A stretch of DNA of 64,000 nucleotides from Datisca glomerata (GCA_003255025.1 QANY01008042.1:3922328-3986327), one strand, 5' to 3'; shown: positions 1 through 12,036, numbered from the stretch's first letter. Notes: generated by a model from the letters alone, not told the origin. Numbers and translations are program-made.

Positions 1-847
1 ATTTTCTTAAATGAATAGCAGTCCCACCTTCTAAAAATGTTGCTTTATCGTTAATTGCCATCGAAAAGTAGGTGAAGCATGAGCTGTGGATTCCGAAATT
101 TCTACCAGGAGTACTTCCTTACCAACCAAGATAAGTTGCAGCTGATTGAGAATTATTCGTTATGAAGTATCATTTTCTTCTTAAGGCAAAGCTGATTGTA
201 CGTTGGTGGTTCAACCATGAAGTAGAGAGGAATATCACACAGTTTTGAGTATGATTTTCTTTTGCTGTATAAATATGGTGAAAATGTGCTTTGTGGCCGA
301 CAGTGAATATTTGATTTATGCTGATTGAACCCTTGATAGGGACATCTTTTATGCTTGAAGAAAAGCCCTGAATGATTTAAATGAAAAGCTTCCCAATAAA
401 AAATTGTTTATAAAATTTCTTTTGTCGGTTCTTAATCAGAGAACAAATTATTGTGTTTATTAAGCAGTAATGGTATGTGCAATTCCTGTTTGGAATGTAA
501 TATTCTCTTATGCAATGTCTGCTTAAGTCAAAAGAGACCTGAGAAGTAGATAATTACTTAAAGCTATTTGTTGTTTTCAATCTCTTATGCAGGCCAAAGA
601 AGCAGTCATATTACTAGTTTCTCTCTCTTTTTTCCCTTAAACATGACTGCATTAGATGTTTCCTGCCTTAATGAAAGGCTGAGGAAATGATGAAATTAAC
701 AACTGCTCAAATTCAATAGCTGAACCCATGAAACTAGTAAGAATACATTGCATATGTATATGCATGAAGTCAGATATAAAGAGATGGGTATCAGTGCTAG
801 TCATGAGTTGTTCAGAATCTTCATATGGCATCCAACTTTTTCATTAA
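1..847. other. Non-coding stretch, possible 3' end of an upstream gene
   Basis: No convincing coding region is visible. An AATAAA poly(A)-type signal lies at 395-400 in an AT-rich, UTR-like setting, so the left edge could be the 3' UTR of a gene outside the window. That is inference only. Confidence 0.25.
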
Positions 848-998
848 GGCTGTGTTTGGATCACAAAAGGCATGAGGGAAAGGAAAAGAAATTGTAGGGA
901 ATTTCATTTTCATTGCTTGGCATTCTGTTTGCGTTCTTTGCATTCTGTTTTACTCTCACTTTTTTTTCCTTCATAATTTTCAAGATCCAAACAAAGTC
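848..998. mobile_element. Tourist-like (PIF/Harbinger) MITE
   Basis: A 151-bp segment with imperfect terminal inverted repeats. The left end reads GGCTGTGTTTGGATC, and the right end, inverted, reads GACTTTGTTTGGATC. The similarity continues inward for roughly 45 bases (ATGA-GGAAA-AAAG pattern on both arms). It is flanked by TAA on both sides (845-847 and 999-1001), the 3-bp target duplication expected of PIF/Harbinger elements. It has no coding capacity. Confidence 0.8.
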
Positions 999-3479
999 TA
1001 AAAGATTGAAGAAGAAAAGCCTGGTTGGAGAGGGACAGAATGGGGTGAATTTGTTCCAGTGTATGGTATGGACAAAGTCTAATCATTAATCGATGTCAAA
1101 ATTCTAACAATGTCTTGTCAAGCAAATCGGTTTATTTCTCAAAACTTGGATTGGTTAATAATGTATTTTCCAATGTGTCATGATTCCAAGAAAAAATTCT
1201 GTCTGATCTCCACTATAACAACTTGATGCGAATTGGGTTTTATCTGATTGATGATGAACGTACAAGTGCATGGAGCATAAAAAAATCTGATTCTAAAACA
1301 TGTCAACTTCTCTTACTACAATTCCCCATTGGATCTACATTTTAAGTTGGACCCACTTTCCAATTAAAAATTTTCCCATATTCCAAACAGGTAATGTAAT
1401 TATCAATCCAAATAACCTAAACCCACATAGCTTTTTTTGTCCACCGGTTGGTTTCTCTTTGACAAACACCTTTCACCCTACAGAAGCTAAGAGAGCTAAA
1501 GACACGGTGAAAACTGACATTTGGTGGGTTTGAGTTGTGGGTTTCAGAGAAATAATATCTTATACAAGGAAACAAAGGAAAAGTGAGCCAAAGAAACTCT
1601 GTTTTAGACTGTAAAGGAAGAGAGAAAAAAAGGGAAGAAAAAGTTACTGTTCTTTGGGTGTCTGAAGGGTTTGATAATGGTAGGGTTGGCTGTACTCTGT
1701 TGTTTCAGAGACAGAGTCACAGTTCTCTCTCTCCTACAAACAGACAGAGTCTCATCTTTGTTGTAGTAAAAGGGATACATAATAAATGGTTGTAATTGGA
1801 GCACGTACATTGTCTCTGTGTTCCCCTTCTACCATCTGCCTCTTCTTCTTACAGCCATATTCTGTCATCTCCCCCCATTTACACCACTTGTGGTCCCATT
1901 CATGACATAATGCCTATCTCCTCCATAACCCCATTATTCACTTTTCTTTTAGCAAAAAGCAAACGGAAAATGATTAAAACAAATCAACTTGTTAGCTCAA
2001 ATTGTATGAATTTTTTTTAACAAAAATAGTCGAAAATGATAGAAGTAATTAATTTACCAAAATAATGTAGATGTAAACATACCGTTTACATTATCACGGT
2101 CATTTTTTAAAAAAAATTCTGATAATTTTTAGAGCTGGAAAGTTGATCCTTCTTCAAGTACTTGGAAAAAGGAGAAAACCCCATCAAGCATATGTGAATG
2201 ACTATTAAAATTATTAGATGTTAATTAATGAGTGTTGAAGGAAGTAAATGCGTTGTTTTATTAGAATTTTGATTTGAATATAGGAATAAGATCTTAAAAA
2301 ATCTCAGAAATGGATCACAAAATCCAACCAATTCTGCTCCACTTTCAAAGATAAACAGTTTCCACCACAAAATTCATATACTAAATTATCTTAAAAAAAT
2401 TCGTGACCATTTACCTCTCTTCACTTTTTTCTTTTGCGAGAAAAGAAATATGATTAATTCTCGGAAAAACAAAAAATAGGGCCTCAACCAGATTTTACAA
2501 CGAGCTTGTCAGTGAATGTAATGGTGTTTTAAAGGGTTGTAGACAGCTAAAAAACGACATACTCAGAGTGGGTTTTCCACATGGGTTGTGCTTCTATCTA
2601 ACATGCATGGCAATTTGACCATGGCTACTTCTTTATAACATGCAATTTTTTTATTTTCTTATTTTTATTTTTATTTTTTTAGATTTTTAATCCATTTATC
2701 CCAAAAAAAAAAAAGAAAAATCTATTTCTCTCTCTATATCTTCTTCCACTCGGGATTTCAAGATAAACTTTCTTTATCCTTTTTGGGTAATATAGAACTT
2801 GGTAGAACTCAAGTAAAGAAGTCATTTTTATTAAAAAAAGATTATCCATTGAATTGGATTATTATTTTTATGTGTGTTATTTACCGAAAGCAGAGTAAAC
2901 CCACTAATTAACAAAATGCCAAACTTGTAGTTATCAATTTAAATCAAATAATTAGAGATTAAGGTGGTTAGAACTAATAAATACCCAACACCAATCTCCC
3001 ATTACCAATTCTTAGCTTTACCATCTATTAAAGATAAGGTCCAAAGACTGAACCAAATAGAGTGAGTGGTGAGGCTCTTGTTCTTCCTCTTCTAGCAACT
3101 CCACTCTAAAACTTTTCCATTTTTGTTAAAGGATAAAGAGGCATTTTATTTTATAATAAAAAATATCTATAATAAGTGAATATATACTTGTCATTTAATT
3201 TATGGCATAAACGTATCGATGAAGACTTGCACTAAATTTACATATAACAGTGCATGCAGAAAATCACGAAATAATTAAAAACTGAATTAGAATTTTTTAT
3301 TATTAATATTATCCTTTACAACAATTATTTTTATTTCTTTTTTCTTCTTTTTTGAGAAAGGTTAATTGGCTTTCCTTATTCATTTGGTTGGAAACTTTAT
3401 TTTCCCTTTTCTTTTTGCATTTTACATGAAAGGACGACACGTAGCAGAGACACAAAAAAAGGGATCAAGTTCTTACATG
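999..3479. other. Non-coding upstream region of the MATE gene
   Basis: No supported gene. The short open frames at 1300-2020 lack plant coding character and known domains. The stretch at 1560-1920 is rich in GAGA/CTCT and AG-rich words. Poly-A, poly-T and AT-rich runs dominate 2000-3350. It probably holds distal promoter sequence for the gene starting at 3647. Confidence 0.5.
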
Positions 3480-3487
3480 TATATAAA
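3480..3487 (+). promoter_or_regulatory. TATA box of the MATE gene
   Basis: TATATAAA lies about 160 bases upstream of the start codon, which puts transcription start near 3510-3520 and leaves a short A/C/T-rich leader. There is no ATG between that point and 3647. About 40 bases further upstream an ACGT core (within GACACGTAG, 3436-3444) could bind bZIP factors. Its function is inferred. Confidence 0.65.
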
Positions 3488-3646
3488 TCCCTACTCAGTC
3501 TTACCCTTCTTCCCATATTCCCACAAACAAAATCACATAAATCACAAAAAAAAAAACACCCCAATAAGCAGAGTCATATACTCTTCTCATTTCATCTTGA
3601 TTAACCATTATATTGTTCATTTCTTAATTTCCTCTTTAAAATCTCC

Positions 3647-5393
3647 ATGTGTAACCCAAAACCATCTTCTCCTTCCTCATTTCTCTCTTCCAATCGAACC
3701 CACTTCATGAATCCCAACAAAGACATGGATATTCACCTTGATGATCAAGAAGAGCTTCATAGATGGCCAACTCCTTCTGAGGTATAACTAAAAAAAACCC
3801 CTATCTTCACAAAAAAGATATTAAGAAATCCAGGTTTGTGCAAGGAGTTCATGTTCTTACGGTGTAATTTTTCTGGTTTTTCAGGCATTAGAAGAAATGA
3901 AAGCAATAGGAAAAATCTCAGGGCCAACAGCCATAACGGGTCTGCTTCTGTATTCAAGAGCAATGATTTCCATGCTTTTCCTCGGCTATCTTGGGGAGCT
4001 TGAGCTTGCTGGTGGGTCCCTCTCCATTGGCTTCGCTAACATCACTGGCTACTCTGTAATTTCTGGATTAGCCATGGGAATGGAACCTATTTGTGGTCAA
4101 GCTTATGGAGCTAAACAATGGAAGCTTCTCGGATTAACACTTCAAAGAACAGTCCTTCTACTTCTTACTTCCTCTGTTCCAATCTCCTTCATGTGGCTTA
4201 ACATGAAAAGAATCCTCTTATGGTGTGGCCAAGACGAAGAAATCTCCTCAGTTGCTCATAAATTCATTCTCTTCACCATTCCCGACCTTTTCTTCCTCTC
4301 TCTTCTTCACCCACTTCGAATATACTTAAGAACACAGAGTATCACAATGCCATTGACGTACTGCTCTGCTCTCTCTGTTCTTCTTCACGTGCCTTTGAAT
4401 TTCCTCCTGGTCGTCCATTTCAAAATGGGTATTGCTGGAGTTGCAATAGCTATGGTTTGGACTAATTTGAATCTCTTCATCTTTCTCTTCTCCTTCATTT
4501 ACTTCTCCGGCGTTTACAGAGATTCATGGGTTTCTCCGGGGGTGGATTCCGTTCGCGGTTGGTCTTCTCTGCTTTCTCTAGCGATTCCCACTTGCATCTC
4601 CGTCTGCCTCGAATGGTGGTGGTACGAGTTCATGATTATGCTCTGTGGATTACTTCTAAACCCTAAAGCGACAATCGCCTCCATGGGTATTTTAATCCAA
4701 ACTACTTCTCTCGTCTACGTCTTCCCTTCGTCACTAAGCCTCGGCGTCTCGACGAGAATAGGGAACGAACTGGGAGCAAATCGCCCGGCCAAAGCTCGGA
4801 TTTCGATGATTATTGCACTAATTTGCGCGATCGCGCTAGGGCTAGCGGCAATGCTGTTCACCACATTAATGAGGCACAAATGGGGCAGATTCTTCACAAA
4901 CGATTCAGAAATTCTAGAGCTTACCTCAATCGCATTGCCGATCGCCGGACTTTGCGAGCTCGGAAACTGCCCGCAGACGACAGGGTGTGGCGTTCTGAGG
5001 GGAAGCGCGCGGCCGACCGTCGGAGCGAATATCAATTTAGGGTCATTCTATTTGGTGGGAATGCCAGTGGCGATTGTGATGGGATTTGTGGCGAAATGGG
5101 GATTCGCTGGACTTTGGATTGGGTTGCTTGCGGCGCAAGGTTCATGTGCTCTTCTAATGGTGTACGTTCTTTGCAAAACGGATTGGGTTGTTCAAGTGAA
5201 GAGGGCGAGAGAGTTGACTCAGTGCACTGTGAATTCTCCTGATCAGTTCATCAGCACAAAGGAAATCATTAAAAAGACAAATCTTGAAGAAATACTCTGC
5301 ATTAGCATTAGTGGCGATGATGAAATTGTCAACGCAGCTTCCCTTGAAACTCACCCTCTCATATCTACCACTACTACACATACTCCTCATTAA
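3647..5393 (+). CDS. MATE-family (DTX) multidrug/metabolite efflux transporter
   Basis: Two exons: 3647-3781 and 3885-5393. They are joined across a 103-bp GT-AG intron (3782-3884) in phase 0, giving 547 residues, a usual length for plant MATE proteins. The start is the first ATG after the TATA box and gives MCNP, the opening seen in close Arabidopsis relatives; ATGs at 3707 and 3897 are internal. The protein has two MatE repeats with about twelve hydrophobic segments from residue 55 to 475. Family signatures include ITGYS and GMEPICGQA in the first half, ISVCLEWWWYE, GNELGANRP near residue 338 and NCPQTTGCGVLRGSARP near 406-422. The tail is hydrophilic and cytosolic. These place it in the Arabidopsis DTX48-DTX52 clade, reading closest to DTX49. 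Members export hormones or metabolites by cation antiport across endomembranes or the plasma membrane. The substrate here is unknown. The gene is intact and more GC-rich than its surroundings. Confidence 0.97.
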
Positions 5394-6165
5394 CATTAAC
5401 CGGGTTCGGGTTATTCTATGATACTATAAGTGTAACTTACATGAAAAAAAAAAGAGAAAGATGATAGAGAAGAGAGAAATTTTTGTTCTTTTTCTCTCTA
5501 CTCTTATCTCTTACTCTTTCTTTTCTCCGTATGTTATCGTTACAGTAACATAGAATTTCCCTCATCGGTTGTTTGATTTTTGATTTTTCATTTTTGTCTC
5601 TGATCGATCATGGCCTATATGTGCATAATTTATTTGTATTTTCACCTTCTTAGTGTAGCAAAATAGTTTTCAAGTTAATGTATTGAGAAAAATAAATTGG
5701 AATAATAGAGACTTGAGATATATTTTTATCTAGTTTTGTTTTGTTAATGGTGATGGAATTATCAAAAATTTCCATCCAAGCTCACCCTCTCATATATAAT
5801 ACTATTACATAGACTCTTCATTTAATCATTAATGACTTCATTCTAAATTATTGTTTATATAATTAGTACAAATGAAAGAGAGCGAACAGAAATAAGAAAC
5901 GTCATTCTATTTTTTTTCTCTAACCTTCCATCTCTTTTCATTCTCTCTTAGTATGTATGTTACCGTGGCAATAATATAAAAAATTCGCATTGCCTTTTCT
6001 CTATGTTTTTTTCCATTTTGGCCCATCCTTTTACACTTTTTATTAGTGTAGAGAAATTTTTCATTTTCTTCTTTTTTTTAAGTTAACATATTTAAAATAA
6101 TAGATTGGAAAAGGTTTGAGATATTTCTAAAACGAGTTTTTTTTTTGTTAAATAATGTGAAGGTG
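5340..6165 (+). repeat. Diverged tandem duplication of the MATE 3' end and 3' UTR
   Basis: Copy 1 is about 5340-5760 and copy 2 about 5775-6165, offset roughly 400-430 bases. Both begin with CTCACCCTCTCATAT, which in copy 1 encodes part of the C-terminal tail of the transporter. Both then contain the same ordered words: a GAGAGA-AAATTT-type block, a CTCTTATCTC-type pyrimidine tract, TATGTTA-CGT, TTAGTGTAG, AAGTTAA, then AATAATAGA followed by TTTGAGATAT or CTTGAGATAT. Copy 2 has indels and no coding capacity. Confidence 0.8.
5394..5760 (+). other. 3' UTR of the MATE gene with poly(A) signal
   Basis: AT-rich, pyrimidine-rich non-coding DNA follows the stop codon. AATAAA at 5691-5696 is the best poly(A) signal, which would give a 3' UTR of about 300-330 bases. 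Confidence 0.5.
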
Positions 6166-7576
6166 TGGGTTAGGCTGTCGGTTGGTTTGGAGGCTCTTTG
6201 GAGAAAGGATATATTTGGTGTTGTTCCTTTCCTTAATAGGTAACAACCTTGACTACCTAAAAAAGGAAAAATTAGCATAATTTCATGTGATTTCTCTCTC
6301 CTAAACCCATCCTCTTTCTCTCTTATTACTCAATTTTTTATTTTGATATAATATGTTGCTATTCATTTCAACTTTTTGAAACTTTGCCAACTTTCATTTC
6401 AAATCAATAACTCATGAATATTGCTTTAGTTAGTTCACTTTTGATGCATATTATAATTGTAAAAGTTTCAAGTTCGGTAATTGTTTCACCATATAAGGAT
6501 ATATGGACTGTCCTAAACATTCAACAGTTGTTTTCATTTCATGTCACATTAAAATTTTATCATCTCAATCTTATATGTCATTGCTTGTTTTCAAATGATC
6601 AACCTTAAGTACTTAAATACATATTATCTTTCTGCATCATATAATTTACTCGATAATAAAAAATGTGAAGTTTTCATATTTTAAGGACATATTTAAAATA
6701 ATGATTATTTAAAAAGATAATGATGTGATAATATAACATGCTTAGATATGTTCTTAAAATTCGATAGTAAGGATTAAAAGGTAAAATTTAATAGGTGAAA
6801 TGATGATAGTCTTCAGATTTCTCGTATAGCAATGAATGGTTATGATAAAAAAATCAAGAATAATCAAGGGAAGTCAAGTAGAGGATCCATATTCTAATTA
6901 CACATAGGAAATTATGTGGCAATAGTTGATTTTAGAAAGCATCGTGGTGCTCGTAATGAGTTAATAATGTAATATAATAATATATTTTGAGTTATATATA
7001 AACAAATAATTAGAGAATATAAAATTTTAGTTATATATCAGTGCCATAATGCTCTTAAATTTCGTGATGCTATTTTGCTTTTAACTTTGGAATATAACTT
7101 ATACTTTAGCTTTGGGGTTTAAAATGAATTAAAGAAATTCGAATTTTGGTTCGATGCTATATGCATGGGAATGAAGATTAGAATAATAATATTTCTATGT
7201 TCCAAAATCCTAAACTAGAAGCTGGCCTCTTATAAACATTTACTCATTCCAGAAACGAATACGAATTAAGGCAAACAAAATATCAAGCAAAATGATCCTC
7301 ATCCACAATATACATAGACAAAATTATTAAACTTTTTTTTTAAATTTCATGGTATTAATTATATTCCATAACATGCTACAAAATTAGTTGCCTTGTTGAT
7401 TTAAGTAATGAAACAGTCATTATGTACAAATCACTAAGACTTGCTCCTTCTATATATGATACTTTTCCCCATATTCCACCTAATATAGACTTCAGCTAGG
7501 TGTTTTTCAGAAGTGCACCACGAGTAAATTAAAAGATAAATTATCAGGGTGATGGTCACAAGATAACATGACTCCT

Positions 7577-7616
7577 GATTCGAACTCGAGACCTAGAATG
7601 CCAAACCCTCAAGCTA
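7577..7616 (-). other. tRNA-promoter-like (SINE-like) fragment
   Basis: Read on the minus strand, a box A-like TAGCTTGAGGG (7606-7616) is followed at about 30 bases by a box B-like GAGTTCGAATC (7577-7587). No tRNA cloverleaf, poly-A tail or target duplication was found, so this is at best a SINE remnant. Confidence 0.3.
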
Positions 7617-8079
7617 ATGATGGCTATTTACGCAACAATGGTTCATTATTCACACATTGTGATATTTCTTTCAATGGTTTAGATTTATTTTACCTCAATA
7701 AACAATAAACTAATCAATTAACTGTAGTTAAATATTTAACAAATTTAACTTAACATTTTGTTATTACATTTCTTTTTATTTTAAACTTTTTATGGCATTT
7801 CTTTTATCTCTAAAACTCAGTATTAACAAAAAAAAAAACACAAACTTTTAAAGTTAAATTTATTGAGTTTTATTGGCCTGAAAACATTAAGTATGGGAAA
7901 TTTTTAAAATTTTTTGTTTCTTGTAATATTGAGTTTACATAGTAAAGAAATGTAAAAAAAAAACAATTGTGAAGTTAAATTTGCTATAAATTTATGTTTG
8001 AGTTAAATTGATTACTTTAGAGTTTATTAAGGTGTAGTAGAGAGAAGCCAGATCCAAAATAATAAGTCTAGAATAATCC

Positions 8080-8119
8080 TAAAGAGAGAGAGAGAGGGGG
8101 GAGAAGAAGGAAAGAGGGG

Positions 8120-8163
<44 letters not shown>
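8080..8163. repeat. (GA)n microsatellite
   Basis: A short impure GA run at 8080-8096 and a G-rich interruption are followed by a pure GA tract at 8122-8163. It should be length-polymorphic. GAGA tracts can also bind BPC proteins, but there is no nearby gene. Confidence 0.95.
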
Positions 8164-8167
<4 letters not shown>

Positions 8168-8972
8168 CATGTTAAATAAGACCTCGGGCGAAAATTATGA
8201 ATTAGGTCTCTCTCAGTGTTTTTATATAATTTAACCTTCCTGTCTTTAAGATACAAATGTAGCTATAAACTTATGAATCAATAAGGTCATTTTGCTTAAT
8301 TTTCGATATTATAAATTGATTTTAGATTAAATCATTTTAGTTTTTTTAGTTTAAATAACATATATAAAGAAAACTAATTTTAAAGAAAGATCTTGCAAGA
8401 GTTTGGGGTTCCTAAGTTGCTAAGCTTAACAGTGAGAATAATTGGGAATAGAGAGACGTATCTACAGACTAGACAGAGAGGTCATGGGGGGGGTGGGGGC
8501 CTGCCTGCTTCTTACTGCATGCATAAAACCGCCCATTATCGTCTCTGTCTACTTCTCATATTGACAAAATATTGAAGCATTACGTGCCTCTTCCTCTGAA
8601 ACTCTCCACTCCCACCCCCTACCAAAGTACCAAACCTATCTGAATTCCTGCTAGTACGATACTAGTCATAAATATTTCCACAATTAATAAAAAGAGATTT
8701 AATTTACCTCTTTATTATTGCTATTATTTTTTAATTATTTTATCATTTATGGATCGTTTGATTCGCGAAATCTAGAATGACTGTCATTATTCAATTATGT
8801 ACAATTCAATACATGATTACTGTGGAGCACACATAATCATTAAGAAATTTTTCAAGGGCAAAGGAAAAGGAAAGTCTATTCAATGGTAGTGATAATTTTT
8901 TTATAAATATGTAATTTTGAGAAGAAATAACAAATAAAATAATATATATAATCAGACACAAATATGAGTATT

Positions 8973-9282
8973 TATTGAGAAAATAATTCCACGTCTACTA
9001 AATAGAAGTATTTGGCTAAAAATATAAGTTTAGAATAATCTTTAATTCTCAAATTAGTTTTTGAGTTGAGTTAAACTCTAAAACTTTAACATATTATCAG
9101 AACTTCTTTAAACGAAATTCAAGCAGACTGGGCAAAAGACTGACTTGCACGTGACGGGGGATATTGAGAAAATAATCTTACATCAACTGAGAATAAATAT
9201 TAGATTAAGAATATCAACTTATAACAATCATCAACTCTTAAATTAAATTTTAAATTGAGTTAAATACTATAACTTTCACGCA
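8973..9282 (+). mobile_element. TRIM (terminal-repeat retrotransposon in miniature)
   Basis: Two direct repeats of about 120 bp, 8973-9091 and 9162-9282, both begin TATTGAGAAAATAAT. Both contain the words CTTATAA or TTTAGAATAATC, then CAACTCTTAAATT or AATTCTCAAATTAG, then TTGAGTTAAA, and both end in CA. Right after the first repeat, TATTATCAGAAC (9092-9103) is a degenerate initiator-Met tRNA primer-binding site (consensus TGGTATCAGAGC). Right before the second, ACGGGGGA is a short polypurine tract. The 70-bp interior has no coding capacity. This is the TRIM layout. No matching target duplication was found. Confidence 0.8.
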
Positions 9283-9678
9283 TTAGCATTGTACATAATC
9301 AAGTATTCTATGTTTTGGTAAACCCTATAAAAGGATAACATTGAGGGCTCAATCTCAGTGCTGTTTGTCAGTGGTACACGTAAGGCCAACCAATTTTCCC
9401 TTTTTCTTCTTAATAATATCCTTTTATAAAAAAAATTAAAAATTATTTTTTATATTTGAGATTTCCACCCAAGTGCTAAAAATCACTTCTCATATCACCC
9501 TTATCTTCTACTGTGGAACACTAAATTTAATGAAAATTTAAACATCTGTATAAATAGTTAGCTAGCTCTCCTAGTATAGCTCCATAACCATTTATTTACA
9601 TAGAAATCTATTGTCCTTATAATGGGTGTTATATAGCATGATTAATAGTTATTTACAAAAGGTTTCCTAGTGGGAATT

Positions 9679-9703
9679 TATATATATATATATATATATA
9701 TAT
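9679..9703. repeat. (TA)n microsatellite
   Basis: An uninterrupted TA dinucleotide run of about 25 bases. Confidence 0.95.
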
Positions 9704-10680
9704 TTAAATGAGTGGTTTTTAAATTATAATTTTTTGTCACGGCTAAGAAAAAAAATCACTGACTTGCCAAATAATATTGGTGGAAATTTCGTGGAGTTAG
9801 AACATACATCTAAGATTTAGCTTTAGACTCAAGTAACTCATAAATAGTGTGGATTTTCGGAGGATATCTATATATAGAAAAAGGAAATTAATTGCATTCT
9901 TATCGCCATGCTCTAAAAGTCATGCATAAGTACTCTTTGGTTGTTTTTAGACTATTGCAGTCTTAGACTATTCTAGACTGTACAGTATAAAGTTCAGTGC
10001 ACAGCATATATCCACATTGAACACAAACTATATCTATAACTGTTCTGTAGAGTCCTCGACTCTCTTTTTTAAGATCATCCATGCATAATAAAATATGATA
10101 ATTAAAATTTAGATTGAATTTTATTTTATCAATGATATATCAATAATTTACACGTTAATTTACTTATAAATGACAAAGTGATTTAAGAATAATAAAACTG
10201 ATACCTATAATTTTTTTCTGTCAAGAGGATGAAGAATTTACAGTGATAAATCTTAATATCATATGGAGACAAAGCCTCACAATGATTACTCTGGTTAACA
10301 TTTTTTGTTAACGTCAATCTATTAATGACTGCACATAAATTGTTCTAGATTTTGATCAATCTAGAATTACTCGTTGAGATATCATCATTAATTTCTTTTT
10401 TACTTTTTAGTTATCTTTAATTTCAAAATGAATGATAATTTATTTGGTTAAATTTATCTTGGTCTAGAACTTTATTAGCGTAAAATTGGTTTAAAAGTTG
10501 ACAGAGGACTCTACAAGATACTCGAATAGCCATTTTTAAGATGAATACATTTTTCTAGTAATAAAAATAAGGGTTAAATAAACTTTTAACCCTCAAACTA
10601 TCACTGATTTTAACATTAAATTTTAAACTTCTAAAAATTGTGATTTGATTCCTAAACTTTTTAAAGTTTCACTTTAGACT

Positions 10681-10782
10681 TTTCATTCAGAATATGTGCG
10701 ACTAAAATACCAATGCCTAAAATGCGACATTTCATTCAGAATATGCGCGACTAAAACATCGATGCCTAATATGAGATATCGC
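10681..10782. repeat. 49-bp tandem duplication
   Basis: Copy 1 at 10681-10729 and copy 2 at 10730-10782. Both carry TTTCATTCAGAATATG, GCGACTAAAA and GATGCCTAA or CAATGCCTAA. Confidence 0.8.
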
Positions 10783-12036
10783 ATCACATAACATGATTGC
10801 AACATTTTTGCAAAAGGAAAAAAAATTAGTGTTTCATGCTAGCATACATGATAGTGCTTTAAATGGTTTTAAAACTTAGGCCTATTCTAAATGGAAAGCT
10901 TAATTACAACGAAACTTTTAGATATGTTAGATAGCGATTAATTGAAACGTTTTTTAAAATTTAAGAATTAATTAAATTGCCCTTTACGTAAATATTATAT
11001 CTCAAGCTTATTTGCTTAAATATACAAACTATTTGATTTTTGGTATATACAAACAAAAGAAAAGTGTATGGAAGTCTTTATCTCTAAGAGGAAACATAAC
11101 AATCCGAACATCATTTTCTAACCAATAATATAACTTTGAATAGTACACATGTCAATTTAACCAATATTTAAATATAACAATATTTTTAAAATAGTAATGC
11201 GTGTCGTGATTTAGACTTCACTTTTTTTCTTAACTTAGTAAGTCTACCGATAGCACTATGAAAGTAGCACAATGACCCATATTAATAATTGCTTAAAAAA
11301 TAGCATAACATTAGACTAGAAAATCAAACCGCCCCATTGGTGGAGGAGGGGCCGAATTTTATGAATAAAGAACATCACAACATAAAAGAAAATTAAAAAA
11401 AAATATTATTTAATTATTTTTTAGATTAAATCAAAATCAATTTTAATCATTTCTCTTTTACTCCAACCACTACATTTACCGGGCCGTTATTCTGAATAAA
11501 TGTCTATGGCATCTATGCCCCCTTTCCCATAAATGTCTTATCAAAAACCACCATAGAGACATAGAGAGATCATTTATCTCCATAATAGTGAGTGAAAGGA
11601 ACAAAGCAATAGCCAAAACCAACTATGAGCTTTGCTATAAATGCTTGAGAGACTTTCTGCTCTAGGCAAAAGAAAAACACATTATTTTATATATCATTTT
11701 TTATTATTTCTTTTGTATATATATTAATGTTTTTTTATGTCTTATATAGCCGAAAGTTAAACTTAAAAAAGAAAAAGGAAACTTGATATATAAGTTTTGT
11801 GAACTGGACCTCTTTCTCTGAAAGCGACTCACTTCCTGATGCTTTCACGTGTCTAAAGTTTTCAGTTGAATTATCTACTCTACCTACAATAGAGCGGCTG
11901 AGAAGCCATTGGTTCTTTCTTGTGAGTGCAATTCCCTTAACTAAATTTATGTTGGAAACGGGGGACTCGCGCCACGAAATCATGAGGCTTTTAAAATTTA
12001 TTAAAAAAATGATTTTTTTTAATAAAAAAATAAACA

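Larger units (their letters stand above)
6166..8972. other. Non-coding AT-rich intergenic DNA
   Basis: No gene supported on either strand. The open frame at 8393-8575 spans a poly-G run and shows no domain. The region contains the SINE-like scrap and GA microsatellite listed separately; nothing else is recognisable. Confidence 0.5.
9283..12036. other. Non-coding AT-rich intergenic DNA
   Basis: No gene supported. Contents: a (TA)n tract at 9679-9703; a 49-bp tandem duplication at 10681-10782 (CATTCAGAATATG repeated); and a TATAAATG box near 11637 preceding a less AT-rich island (about 11795-11985). That island has overlapping open frames on both strands (11735-12037 minus and 11799-12044 plus), but neither shows a domain I recognise. 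Confidence 0.5.

Noticed and set aside
1560..1900. A microRNA precursor in the GAGACAGAGTC / GACAGAGTCTC region
   Set aside because: The partial complementarity does not extend to a convincing stem and no known mature plant microRNA sequence is seen.
3366..3710. 114-residue open frame overlapping the MATE leader
   Set aside because: It runs through the TATA box, leader and first exon in a different frame and has no domain; it is a shadow of the MCNP-initiated gene.
4715..5396. Open frames on the minus strand and in other plus frames across the MATE gene
   Set aside because: They are shadows of the transporter, caused by its higher GC and codon pattern.
7540..7640. A tRNA gene on the minus strand
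   Set aside because: Box A and B resemblance exists but no acceptor stem or anticodon arm can be folded.
10041..10520. TGTAGAGTCCTC near 10046 and its inverse GAGGACTCTACA near 10504 as ends of a 470-bp element
   Set aside because: Only about 12 bases match, the similarity does not extend inward and there is no target duplication; chance is likely.
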